Source: Modestobacter caceresii
GTDB lineage: Bacteria; Actinomycetota; Actinomycetes; Mycobacteriales; Geodermatophilaceae
Direction of reading: 5' to 3'
DNA: 64,000 nt
NCBI RefSeq assembly: GCF_000761485.1
Contig: NZ_JPMX01000118.1
Location: 223,370 to 287,369 of the forward strand
The translations under genes were made by a program, and so were the position numbers. This document shows, one piece after another, positions 43,612 through 52,464 of the stretch (position 1 is its first letter; every line of letters begins with the position of its first letter). The notes under the pieces are model-generated. The model saw nothing but the letters and a program-made list of their open reading frames with translations. It did not search any database and was not told the DNA's origin.

Positions 43612-44178
43612 ATGACGTCGACGTCCGGCGAGCACACCGCTCGCTGCTGGACGCTGCAGGCGCCCGACGGCGTCCTCGACGTCGAGATCCGGGCACCCGA
43701 GGAGGCTGTGCTCGGCGACGTCCTGGCGCGCCTGTCCGACCGGCTCCGCCTCCCCCCGGCCGAGCTGTGGTCCGGGTCGAGCGCCCTGCCGGCCAGCACC
43801 CCGCTGACGTCGGAGGCCCTGCGCCACGGCGCGCTGCTCGGGTGGGGCCGCCCCGGCCCCCGCGAGCCGGCCGACGGCGGTGCTCTCGAGCTGCACGTCG
43901 TGGCGGGGGCCGACGCCGGCCGTGCCGTCGCGCTCGGCCAGGGGGTGCTGGTCGTCGGCCGTGGCGCGGCCTGCGGGTTGACGCTCGAGGACCCGGACGT
44001 CTCGCGACGTCACGCCGTCGTGTCCGTGGCCGAGGGCCGGGTCACGGTCGCCGACCTCGGTTCCTCCAACGGCACCGCGATGACCGACCGCTCCGGTGCG
44101 ACCACCCCCGTGGGCGCCGATGCGCAGGAGTGGCCGGTCGACTCGACGCTGCGGGTGGGGCCAGCGCCCTCCGGCTGA
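43612..44178 (+). pseudogene. FHA-domain N-terminal part of the frameshifted EccC/EssC-like ATPase
   Basis: ATG at 43612 opens a frame of 188 codons. Residues ~85-165 form an FHA domain with VVGRGAACGLTLEDPDVSRRHAVV and DLGSSNGT, the phosphothreonine-binding core. The frame stops at 44178 after LRVGPAPSG, although reading the next frame from 44160 gives ASALRLTGPRG, the natural continuation of an FHA-FtsK protein. One missing G in the GGGG run at 44157-44160 explains the break. As drawn this is a truncated product with the FHA domain only. The FHA domain at the N-terminus recalls firmicute EssC rather than mycobacterial EccC. Confidence 0.75.
44157..44160 (+). other. Frameshift site in the FHA-FtsK gene
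   Basis: The run GGGG at 44157-44160 is where the FHA and FtsK frames meet. Adding one G joins them into a single protein of about 1402 residues: 183 codons up to 44160 plus 1219 from there to 47819. Confidence 0.7.
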
Positions 44179-44228
44179 CCGGTCCCCGCGGCGCCGGCCT
44201 GGAGTGCGCCGCCGCGCCGGCGGGGCGG

Positions 44229-47200
44229 GTGCACGTCCGTCCTCTCCCGCTGTCCCCGCCTGCTCCGGGGAGCACGACGGTGCTCCGGCCGACGCCCCCG
44301 TCCGAGCCGTCACGGCGACGGCTGGGCTGGGTCGCCGTCGCCCTCCCGGCGTTCGGCGGGGTGCTGATGGCCTGGCTCCTCGCCACGCCGCACTTCCTCT
44401 TCTTCGCCCTGCTGAGCCCGGTCGTCGCCGTGGCCAGCTGGTCGTCGGACCGGCTGTCCGGCCGTCGCGGTCACCGCCGGGAGGTCGCCGAGCACGCCGT
44501 GGCGCTCGCCCGGGCCGATGCCGAGCTCAGCCGGGCGGTCGCCGCGCACCGCGCGGCGCAGGAGGCCGAGCACCCCGACCTCGCCCTGCTGGCTGCCGCG
44601 GCGCGTCGGCGCAGCAGCCCGTTGTGGTCCCGGAGCAGCGCGGCCGCCCCGCTCAGCGTGCGGCTGGGCACGGGCCCGGGCGCCACCACCGTGACCACCG
44701 CCGAACCCGGCGGGAACCGTTCCGCCGTCCTGGCCGAGCACCTGCCGGTGGCGCTGCCACTGCCCCCCGGGACGGGTCTGGGCCTCGTGGGGCCGCGGAC
44801 GGCAGTCCTCGGCGTGGCGCGCGCGCTGGTCTGCCAGCTGGCCGTGCTCACCCCTCCGGCGGGCCTGCGGATCGTGCTCGTGAGCGGTGAGCCCGAGCTC
44901 GCGGACTGGCGGTGGTGCCGCTGGCTGCCGCACCTGCAGGGGGTGGTCGTCCCGGACGAGCCCGTCGCCGACCGGCTGGTGGCCGTGCTGTCCGGCGCCC
45001 CGACCGCGGGAGCCGGCGCCGAGCCCCGGACGCTGGTCGTGCTGGACGGGCCGGTCGACCAGGCGACCGCAGCCCTGGTCGCGCGGGCGGGCACACGGGC
45101 CGTGTGGCTGGAGGTGGCCGGCTCCGAGGCCGCCCTCGCGATGCCGGCGCCGGCCCGTCTGCAGGTCGCCGGGGAGACCGGCACCGGCGGCCGGTTGCGG
45201 CTGCCCGGCGCCGACCAGGAGCGGCTGGTCGACCTGGACGCGGTCGGCCCGGCGACGGCCGACCGGATCGCGCGGGACCTGGCCCGGCTCGCCGTCCCGG
45301 CATCCGCCGGTGAGCTGCCCGGTGCGGCCCGACTGCTCGACCTCCCGGCCACCGGGCTCCGACTGGACCCGGGCCACGAGCAGGTGTCCGGCGCCTGGGA
45401 CCGGGTGCGCAGCCGCCTCCTGGCCACGGTGGGTGTCACCGGCGACGGGCCGGTGGGGATCGACCTGGTCGCCGACGGCCCGCACGCGCTGATCGCCGGC
45501 ACGACCGGCGCGGGCAAGTCCGAGCTGCTGCAGACCCTGGTGGCCAGCCTGGCCCAGCACCATCCACCGGACCGGTGCAGCTTCCTGCTCATCGACTACA
45601 AGGGCGGAGCGGCCTTCGGCGAGGCGGCGGCGCTGCCGCACACGGTGGGGATGCTGACCGACCTGGACTCCCAGTCGACGGCGCGGGCGCTGCGGTCCCT
45701 GTCGGCGGAGCTGACCCGCCGGGAACGCCTGCTGGCCGAGCACGGCGTGCGGGACCTCGCAGCGTTGCCGGTGCCGGTCGCCGCCAGCCGCCTGGTGATC
45801 GTGGTCGACGAGTTCGCCACCCTGGCCGAGGAGCTCCCGGGATTCGTCAGCGGCCTGGTGGGCATCGCCCAGCGCGGCCGGTCGCTCGGCGTGCACCTGG
45901 TGCTGGCCACGCAGCGCCCGGCCGGTGTGGTGAGCCCGGAGATCCGGGCGAACTGCTCGCTGCGGATCTGCCTGCGGACCACGGACGAGGGCGACGCCAG
46001 GGACGTGCTCGGCAGCACCCTGCCCGCGCACCTGCCCCCCGACCGTCCCGGCCGCGCCTACCTGCGGACCGGCAACGGGCCGGCCGCGCTCCTGCAGGTG
46101 GCGCTGGTCTCCGGCCGGCCGGCGCCGGCCGTGGCGCCGCTGACCGTCGCCCGGCGTCCGTGGCCGTCACGGCCGGGTCCACCGAAGCCCGGGCACCCGG
46201 GTGGCGAGGGCCCCAGTGACCTGCAGCGGCTGGTCCGGGCACTCGCGGAGCGGGCGCGGGCGGAGGAGATCAGCCCGCCGCACCGCCCCTGGCTCCCCCC
46301 GCTGCCCGACGAGCTCCCCGCCGCCGCGCTCGACCGCTGGTCGTCGGGGGCACCGGCGTCCCGGCTCCGGCTCGGCCTGCGCGACTCCCCCGACACGCAG
46401 CTGCAGACCCCGCTGGAGCTGGACCTGGCCGCCGGCGGCGGCTGGTTGGTGGTGGGCGGCCCCCGCAGTGGGCGGACCACCGCGCTGCGCACCGTGCTGG
46501 GCGAGGCGGTCCACCACCTGCCGCCGGGCCGCCTGCAGGTGCACGTGCTCGACCACGGCGGCGGGAGCCTCGCGGGGCTGGCCCACGGCCTGCCGCACAC
46601 GGGCGCGGCCGTCGGCCGGGACGACGCGCACCGCACGGTGCGGCTGCTGGCCCGCCTGACCGAGGAGGTGGACCGGCGCCGTGGTGGCGGTGGCGGTGGC
46701 GGGCGACCCGGACCGTTTCTCCTCCTGCTGGTCGACGGGTACGAGAGCGTGGCCGCACAGCTGGAGGCCGCCGACCCCGCCACCGGTGCAGCGGCGCTGC
46801 TGCGGCTCGCACGGGACGGCGCCGCCGTCGGCCTGACGGTCGCACTCACCGCCGAGCGTGCCGTCCCCGGTGGCCGGCTGGCCGGCGCTGTCCGCGAACG
46901 CCTGGTGCTGCCGTTGCCCGACCGGGCCGACTACGCGGTGGCCGGCGTTGCCGCGCGGGCGGTGCCCGGCGATCGCCCGCCGGGGCGCGCCCTGGTCGGC
47001 GAGGAGGCCGCCGAGTGCCAGCTGGCGCTGCCCCGCACTCCCCTGGTGCCCGCCGTCGACCCGCCGGGCGCACCGTGCCCGGAGCCGCCCGTGCGGGTGG
47101 TCGAGCTGCCCGACGACCCGCGTCTCCCGCTGCCCGGCCCGGCCTCCACCGTCGCCGGACAGCCCGGTTCCGGACCCCGGACGTGGTGGTTGCCCATCGG

Positions 47201-47819
47201 CCCCGGCGGCGACGCCGGTGCGGCGGTCGGCGTGGACCTCGCGCGCACCGGCGGTCTGCTGGTGGTCGGGCCCCCGGGCAGCGGCCGGTCCAGTGCCCTG
47301 CGGGCCTTCGGCGCGCACGGCCGGTCGGCCGGGGCCGCCGTCCTGACCCTGGTCGCCGCGCCGGCACCCGCACCGCTCACCGTGGAGGACTCCGCGGTCG
47401 ACGGTGTGCCGCAACCCGCCGGCGCTCAGCTGCCGAGCACGGACGCCGCAGGGGTGCGCAGCTGGCTGGCCCGGCACGAGGTGTGCCCGGTCCTCGTGCT
47501 CGCCGACGACCTGAGCTCGCTCTCCGACGAGGTCGGCGACGTGCTCACCGCGCTCGGCTCCACGCCCGGCCGCACGGCGGTCGTCGGCGCCGGGACCGCC
47601 GCGGAGGTCGCCGGGGCGTTCCGCGGTCCGGCTGCCGCGCTGCGCCGCAGCCGCACGGCGGTGCTGCTGCGGCCGGCACCCGGGGACGCCGAGCTGCTCG
47701 GGCTCCGGCTGCCCCGCACGCCGCTGCCCGCGCGGCCGGGCTCGGGCTGGCTGGTGACCCCGCACGAGGTCACCCGGGTGCAGGTCGCCCGGCACCGCCA
47801 CGAGCCGGTCGACGCGTGA
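44229..47819 (+). pseudogene. FtsK/SpoIIIE three-ATPase part of the EccC/EssC-like type VII secretion motor
   Basis: The frame from 44160 to 47819 encodes about 1219 residues; GTG at 44229 is the first usable start if translated alone (1196 residues). Two transmembrane helices (about 44320-44440) are followed by three FtsK-type ATPase domains. Domain 1 has an intact Walker A TTGAGKSELL and LLIDYKGG, VVDEFATLAEE. Domains 2 (GGPRSGRTTA) and 3 (GPPGSGRSSA) have arginine in place of the P-loop lysine. The TM pair plus three NBDs is the EccC/EssC layout, so it should be the motor for the divergent WXG100-like protein. Whether it works depends on the frameshift at 44160. Confidence 0.8.
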
Positions 47820-47834
47820 GGGAGGACGGAGCGG

Positions 47835-48338
47835 TCAGAGCAGCTCGAGCGCCGGGCCGATCTCCTGGGTCGCGTACCAGGCCAGCTCGTGCCCCTCCGC
47901 CTGGTCGACGACGAACTGTGCCTCCTCGCTCCCCAGGTCGGCCTCCAGCACGACGGCGGTCGCCGCGCGGACGTCCGCCTCCGCCTCGGCTCCGTCGATG
48001 TGCGCACTGGCGATGTCGGAGGTGGCCAGGTCGGCCGTGGTGCGGGCGGCACCGGCGTCGGCCCCCTCGTCCTGGAGGGGGGTCACCGAGGTCTCCGGGA
48101 CGTCCGCGGCGAGCACCACCCGGCGGCGGGCGGCCAGCGGGTCGACGTCCATCAACCGGAGACTCGCCCGCGCCGCGGCGAGCAGGGCCGCGTACTCCAG
48201 CTCCTCGGCGTCGTCGCTCAGTTCGTAGAAGTCCCGCAGCTGCGGGGTGACCGTGAAGACCGTGTGCGGTCCCTCCAGTCGGCCCTCGTCGAGCAACCGC
48301 TGCAGCACGGTCGTCGTGGCCGGCAGGTACACGCGCAC
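47835..48338 (-). CDS. DUF6912 family protein
   Basis: A 167-residue acidic protein beginning RVYLPATTTVLQRLL and containing ELEYAALLAAARASLRLMDVDP and RRVVLAADVP, the pattern I associate with the actinobacterial DUF6912 family. GTG start with GGAGG about 9 bases upstream. It ends 16 bases from the convergent FtsK gene. Function unknown. Confidence 0.7.
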   Translation of the reverse strand: MRVYLPATTTVLQRLLDEGRLEGPHTVFTVTPQLRDFYELSDDAEELEYAALLAAARASLRLMDVDPLAARRRVVLAADVPETSVTPLQDEGADAGAARTTADLATSDIASAHIDGAEAEADVRAATAVVLEADLGSEEAQFVVDQAEGHELAWYATQEIGPALELL

Positions 48339-48461
48339 CGGTTCGCCTCCTCCAGGTCGAGAGTTCCAGCGACATCAACGCCGCTGACCCGACGATCTTC
48401 CCAGTCCCGCGTCAGGTGAGCGCCGCGAGCCCGCGAGCGGTGGGGGCAGCGGAGCCCTCCG

Positions 48462-49856
48462 TCAGCTCGACGCCTCCAGCAGGTAGGCGATCTCCTGCTC
48501 GATGAGGTCGGCGAGGACGTCGACGTCGCTGACGCTGTCCCGGTCCGCGTTCAACCCGAAGTAGACGGTGCCGTCGTAGCTGGTCAGCCCGATCGCCAGC
48601 CCCTGACCACGGACCAGGGGGACCACCGGGTAGACCTCGACCATCCGCGCGGGGCCCGCGTAGAGCGGCACCTGCGGGCCGGGCACGTTGGTGACCACCA
48701 GGTTGAACAGCCGCCGGGAGAGCCCGCTGGCGGCACGGGCACCGAGGGCGTGCAGCGTCGGCGGGGCGAACCCCGACAGCGCGCTGAGCGTGTCCGCACC
48801 GACAGACTGCCCGCTGGGCGCCAGGCCGCGCATGGCGAAGCTGATCCGGGCCAACCGCACCCGCGGGTTCGGCTCCCCCACCGGCAGGTCGACCAGGAAC
48901 GACCGGACCTCGTTGGCTGCACCGTCCTCCTCGGCCCGCACCGACACCGGGACCAGGGCCCGGATCGAGGTGCTGCCCACCACCGGCTCCCCCCGGGAGA
49001 GCAGCCACTCCCGGAGTGCGCCGGTCACCGAGGTCAGCAGGACGTCGTTGACCGTGCCACCGTGCGTCTTGCGCACCGTCCGCAGGTCGTCCAGGGAGGC
49101 GCGGGCGACGGCCACCCGGCGCTGCCGTCCGATGGGTGCGTTCAGCGGGCTCACCGGCGCCGGGGACACCGCGGTGCGGGCCACCGCAGCCACCAGCCCG
49201 CCGGCCACCCCGGCCCAGCGGGTCGCGGTGGCCCGCAGGTCACCGGCCGCCGTCCGGGCGGTCTCGAGCACCGCCGAGGGGCGCTGCAGGTAGTCCTCCA
49301 CCGCCTCCCAGACCAGGGCGGCCGACCCCGGCGGACGGCGCGGGCGCCACTCGTCCGGTGCCGTCGGAGCGGGATCAGCGTCCGGGTCCGGGTCGAGGAT
49401 GACCTGCCCGATGTCGATGGCCCCCAGACCGTCGACGAGCGCCGGGTGGGTCTTGGTCACCACCGCCGAGCGGTCGCCGGCCAGCCCCTCGACGAGGTAC
49501 ATCTCCCACAGTGGCCGGCTGAGGTCCAGCGGCCGGGCGGTCAGCCGGGCGACCAGGTCCAGCAGCTGTTCCTCGGTGCCGGGACGGGGCAGCGCGGACC
49601 GCCGGACGTGGTAGCTCACGTCGAAGTCGGGGTCGTCGACCCAGGCCGGGTTGGCCAGGTGGCCGGGCACCTCCAGCACCTTCTGCCGGTACCGCGGCAC
49701 CAAGGGCAGCCGGGCGCGCACCAGTTCGATCAGCGCGTCGTGGTCCAGCGTCCCGGACGGGCACTCCAGGACCAGCACCGCACCGACGTGCATCGGGGTG
49801 CCCGGTTCCTCGAGGTACAGGAAGGACGCGTCCAACGCGGTGAGCCGTTCGACCAA
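48462..49856 (-). CDS. WS/DGAT acyltransferase-fold protein with altered active site
   Basis: About 464 residues with the architecture of wax ester synthase/diacylglycerol acyltransferase: RLTALDASFLYLE near the N-terminus, PLWEMYLVEGL, and the C-terminal NLVVTNVPGPQVPLY and GLTSYDGTVYFGLNAD segments. The catalytic HHxxxDG is THPALVDG here, so the second His (residue 138 from the TTG at 49856) is proline. The TTG has GGGAGG 5 bases upstream; a GTG at 49871 is possible. The 233-codon upstream extension is shadow. Acyltransferase activity is doubtful; a binding or altered transferase role is possible. Confidence 0.85.
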   Translation of the reverse strand: MVERLTALDASFLYLEEPGTPMHVGAVLVLECPSGTLDHDALIELVRARLPLVPRYRQKVLEVPGHLANPAWVDDPDFDVSYHVRRSALPRPGTEEQLLDLVARLTARPLDLSRPLWEMYLVEGLAGDRSAVVTKTHPALVDGLGAIDIGQVILDPDPDADPAPTAPDEWRPRRPPGSAALVWEAVEDYLQRPSAVLETARTAAGDLRATATRWAGVAGGLVAAVARTAVSPAPVSPLNAPIGRQRRVAVARASLDDLRTVRKTHGGTVNDVLLTSVTGALREWLLSRGEPVVGSTSIRALVPVSVRAEEDGAANEVRSFLVDLPVGEPNPRVRLARISFAMRGLAPSGQSVGADTLSALSGFAPPTLHALGARAASGLSRRLFNLVVTNVPGPQVPLYAGPARMVEVYPVVPLVRGQGLAIGLTSYDGTVYFGLNADRDSVSDVDVLADLIEQEIAYLLEASS

Positions 49857-49963
49857 CGTGACCTCCCTCACTGGTGCTGCGTCCACGCTACGGGCCGGGC
49901 TCACGTCCGCTGACCCCACCCCCTGCCGGCCCCGCGGGAGCACCGCCGCACGGCCGGCGCGGC

Positions 49964-51244
49964 TCAGCGGGAGCGCCGCCGCCGACGACCACCCGGCTCG
50001 GTGGCCCCGCTGAGCTGCGCGGCGAGCGTGCGCAGCCCGGTGCGCAGCGCGGAGGCGGGGGCGACCTCGGCCAGCGTCCGCCCGGCTGCCAGGGAGGCGT
50101 CGGTGGCCCGCCGGTCGGCCGGGAGGAAGGCACGGACCTCGCGGCCGGCGAAGCGGCTCAGCGCACCGGCGATCTCCTCCCGCGCGTCGCCGGGCACCGG
50201 ACCCCGGCGGAGCTGGTTGACCACCACGACCGGCTCCACGTCCGGGAGCACCTCGCGCAGCTCGGCCAGTGCCCGGACGGTGCGCTGCAGGGCGACCGGG
50301 TCGGCGCCGCTGACGCAGAGCACCTCGTCGGCCTCCTCCAGCACGGTGAGGGTGGCCCCGTTCCGGCGCGGAGCTGCGGTGTCGAAGGAGAGCTCCTCGT
50401 CCTCCTCCAGACAGAACCCGCAGTCGACGACGGTCAGCGCTGCCAGCCGCCGGGCCTCCTCGAGCACCACGGCGACGGCCTGCGGCCGCAGCTCGGGCCA
50501 CCGGTCGGCGCGGGCCAGGCCGGTCAGCACCCGCAGGTGCGGGTCCACCGCCCACGCCAGACGCGCCAGCGCGGCGACGTCCAGGGTCCCCGCCGCCGCC
50601 TGCCGGGCGGCTGCTGCGACGCCGGGTGACTCGTCCAGCAGGCCGAGCACCTGGGCGACCACCCCGCCGTAGACGTCGGCGTCCACCAGCAGCGTGGACA
50701 CCTCCAGCCGCGCCGCCTCGTCCGCGAGCCCGACGGCCACGGTGGTGCGGCCGGGCGCCCCGGTCGGCCCCCAGACCGCGACGACCCGTCCTCGACCGGT
50801 CGGGCGGGTCGACTCCTCGGGCGGGAGCCCCAGCACCGGCAGCGCCGACCGTGGGTCACCGACGTCGTGGCCACCCACCGGCCCGCCGCTCACCGCGTCC
50901 CGCAGCGCGCGGGCGATCTCCTCGGCCGGGGCGTCGGCGGGCAGCACCCGGACGACGCCGAGCTGGCGGAGCCGGTCGGCCGCCCGGGTGTCGCCGGGTT
51001 CGACCAGACCGACGACCGCGATGCCGGCGGCGGTCAGCCGGGCCACCGCCGCGCCGTCCAGCCGACGCAGCTCGGCCGACAGGAGCGCCGCCTGGCCGGT
51101 GCCGGTCGTCGCGGCGGCCAGCAGGTCGGCGACGTCGACGCAGCGCCGGACGACGGTGACCCCGTGGTCCTCACGGTCCAGCGCCCCGACGAGCTCGGAC
51201 TCCCACGAGGCGCCGGTGACCGCGGTGAAGACCTGCAGGGCCAT
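49964..51244 (-). CDS. CpaE/MinD-like P-loop ATPase
   Basis: A 426-residue protein. An N-terminal receiver-like domain (1-115, without a clear phospho-acceptor) precedes a MinD/ParA-type ATPase with VWGPTGAPGRTTVAVGLADE (deviant Walker A at ~159-168, arginine in the lysine position), LLVDADVYGGVVAQVLGLLDE and VVDCGFCLEEDEE. The layout is that of CpaE/TadZ, which positions Tad/Flp pilus machines, but no tadA/B/C genes are in the window. The ATG overlaps the stop of the SAF gene by one base. A short basic tail follows. Confidence 0.8.
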   Translation of the reverse strand: MALQVFTAVTGASWESELVGALDREDHGVTVVRRCVDVADLLAAATTGTGQAALLSAELRRLDGAAVARLTAAGIAVVGLVEPGDTRAADRLRQLGVVRVLPADAPAEEIARALRDAVSGGPVGGHDVGDPRSALPVLGLPPEESTRPTGRGRVVAVWGPTGAPGRTTVAVGLADEAARLEVSTLLVDADVYGGVVAQVLGLLDESPGVAAAARQAAAGTLDVAALARLAWAVDPHLRVLTGLARADRWPELRPQAVAVVLEEARRLAALTVVDCGFCLEEDEELSFDTAAPRRNGATLTVLEEADEVLCVSGADPVALQRTVRALAELREVLPDVEPVVVVNQLRRGPVPGDAREEIAGALSRFAGREVRAFLPADRRATDASLAAGRTLAEVAPASALRTGLRTLAAQLSGATEPGGRRRRRSR

Positions 51245-51987
51245 CAGTCGGTCGGCCCGGCCGGGACGGCCCCGGCCGCGGCGCCGCTGGGGCCGGCCGT
51301 GGCCTCGACGGAGTTCCGGACGACGACCACCAGGCCCCGCCCCCTGATCGAGGCGAGCACGTCGGCAGCGTCCTCGGCGGCCACGGCGACCACCACCTGC
51401 ACGGTCGAGGTGGCGGTGGAGAGCACGCCGTCCCCCCGCCCGGTGACCGCCTGCACCGGTGCACCGGACACCACGACGTCCACCCCGCCACCGGCCGGCG
51501 CGGAACCGCCCACCACCGGGTCGGCCACGGCGTAGACGTCGACCACCTGTCCGCGGTCGAGCCCGGGTGGGACGTAGCCGGCCTGCACCGGCAGCGCGAG
51601 CTGCACCAGGTCACCGGCCTCCTCGAGCACCGATCGCGGCAGCAGCTCGCCGGCCCGGACCGCGCGGGCCAGCACCCGGCCGGCGGGGCGGGTGCTGGTG
51701 GCCAGGTAGGCCTCCGCGACGTCGTCCAGCCGGACGGAGACCGGCACGAGGTCGGCGTCGGACAGCACGGTGCCGGCCGCCAGGTCACCGGCCGCCGACC
51801 AGACGGGCACGGTCGCGTCCGCGGCCGTCACCACCCGGGCGCCGACCAGGACCGAGCCGAGGACCAGCAGGACCCCGAGCACCAACCGCAGGTCCAGCCA
51901 GCGGGGCGGGCGGACCCGGCGGGCCGCCGGGCCGGGTGGCGCCGTGTCGGTGCGCGCGCCGGACGGCGCCGCGGTGGGCGCGCTCAT
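51244..51987 (-). CDS. SAF-domain (CpaB/RcpC-like) membrane protein
   Basis: A 247-residue protein with an N-terminal cytoplasmic tail, one transmembrane helix (about 35-52, LDLRLVLGVLLVLGSVLVGA), then a SAF domain (AAGTVLSDADLVPVSVRL...PAGRVLARAV) and a CpaB C-terminal-like part with VPPGLDRGQVVDVYAVAD. CpaB/RcpC proteins are periplasmic parts of Flp pilus assembly. The ATG at 51987 has GAGGG upstream, supplied by the nearby copy of a duplicated 15-mer. Co-transcribed with the CpaE-like gene. Confidence 0.8.
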   Translation of the reverse strand: MSAPTAAPSGARTDTAPPGPAARRVRPPRWLDLRLVLGVLLVLGSVLVGARVVTAADATVPVWSAAGDLAAGTVLSDADLVPVSVRLDDVAEAYLATSTRPAGRVLARAVRAGELLPRSVLEEAGDLVQLALPVQAGYVPPGLDRGQVVDVYAVADPVVGGSAPAGGGVDVVVSGAPVQAVTGRGDGVLSTATSTVQVVVAVAAEDAADVLASIRGRGLVVVVRNSVEATAGPSGAAAGAVPAGPTD

Positions 51988-51991
51988 CGGT

Positions 51992-52021
51992 CGGTCATCC
52001 CTCGCCCGGTCATCCCTCGCC
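51992..52021. repeat. Perfect 15-bp tandem duplication in the SAF gene leader
   Basis: 51992-52006 is repeated exactly at 52007-52021. On the minus strand each copy reads GGCGAGGGATGACCG, so the GAGGG Shine-Dalgarno and an ATG triplet are both duplicated just upstream of the SAF start codon. Confidence 0.85.
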
Positions 52022-52202
52022 CTGCCTGTCCGTCTCCGGCCGGTCACCCGGCTGACCTCGCCCTACGCGGTCGCGGGGGGAGATCATGACCGAGGGGCGA
52101 GCCGGCGCGCAGCCGTTGTCCACACCTTCGGGTGGACCGTCCGGGCCGTTGTCACCCGACTGCCACACTGGCGGGCACCTTCGACGGGAGAACACCGACC
52201 CC

Positions 52203-52448
52203 ATGGCCACCCAGCGCTTCCTGACCCTCGACGACGTGGCGGAGATCCTCAACGTCTCCTGGTCACAGGCCTACGCACTGGTGCGGCGCAAGGAGCTGAT
52301 CGCCATCCAGATCGGCGGGCGGGGTCAGTGGCGGGTCGAGAAGGACGAGCTGGAGCGGTTCATCCAGCAGAAGTACGCCGAGGCGCGCTCCTCGGCCGTC
52401 ACCGAGGAGCCGGTCCCGGACGACGCCGAGGTCGACTCCACCCGCTGA
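52203..52448 (+). CDS. Small MerR/excisionase-type HTH regulator
   Basis: An 81-residue protein consisting of one winged-helix of the MerR/excisionase (BldC-like) kind: RFLTLDDVAEILNVSWSQAYALVRRKELIAIQIGGRGQWRVEKDELERFI, then a short acidic tail. ATG at 52203 after GGGAG. Proteins of this size are actinobacterial DNA-binding regulators, not phage excisionases; no integrase is near. Divergent from the SAF gene and close to a LysM gene with periodic direct repeats in front of it. Confidence 0.8.
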   Translation: MATQRFLTLDDVAEILNVSWSQAYALVRRKELIAIQIGGRGQWRVEKDELERFIQQKYAEARSSAVTEEPVPDDAEVDSTR

Positions 52449-52464
52449 GCTGATCGCCGGGTGC

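Noticed and set aside
49857..50555. N-terminal 233-codon extension of the WS/DGAT gene
   Set aside because: It is an out-of-frame shadow of the CpaE-like gene; conserved WS/DGAT sequence begins at the TTG at 49856.
52203..52448. Phage excisionase
   Set aside because: The HTH resembles excisionases, but no integrase, att duplication or phage genes are nearby; a chromosomal regulator is more likely.
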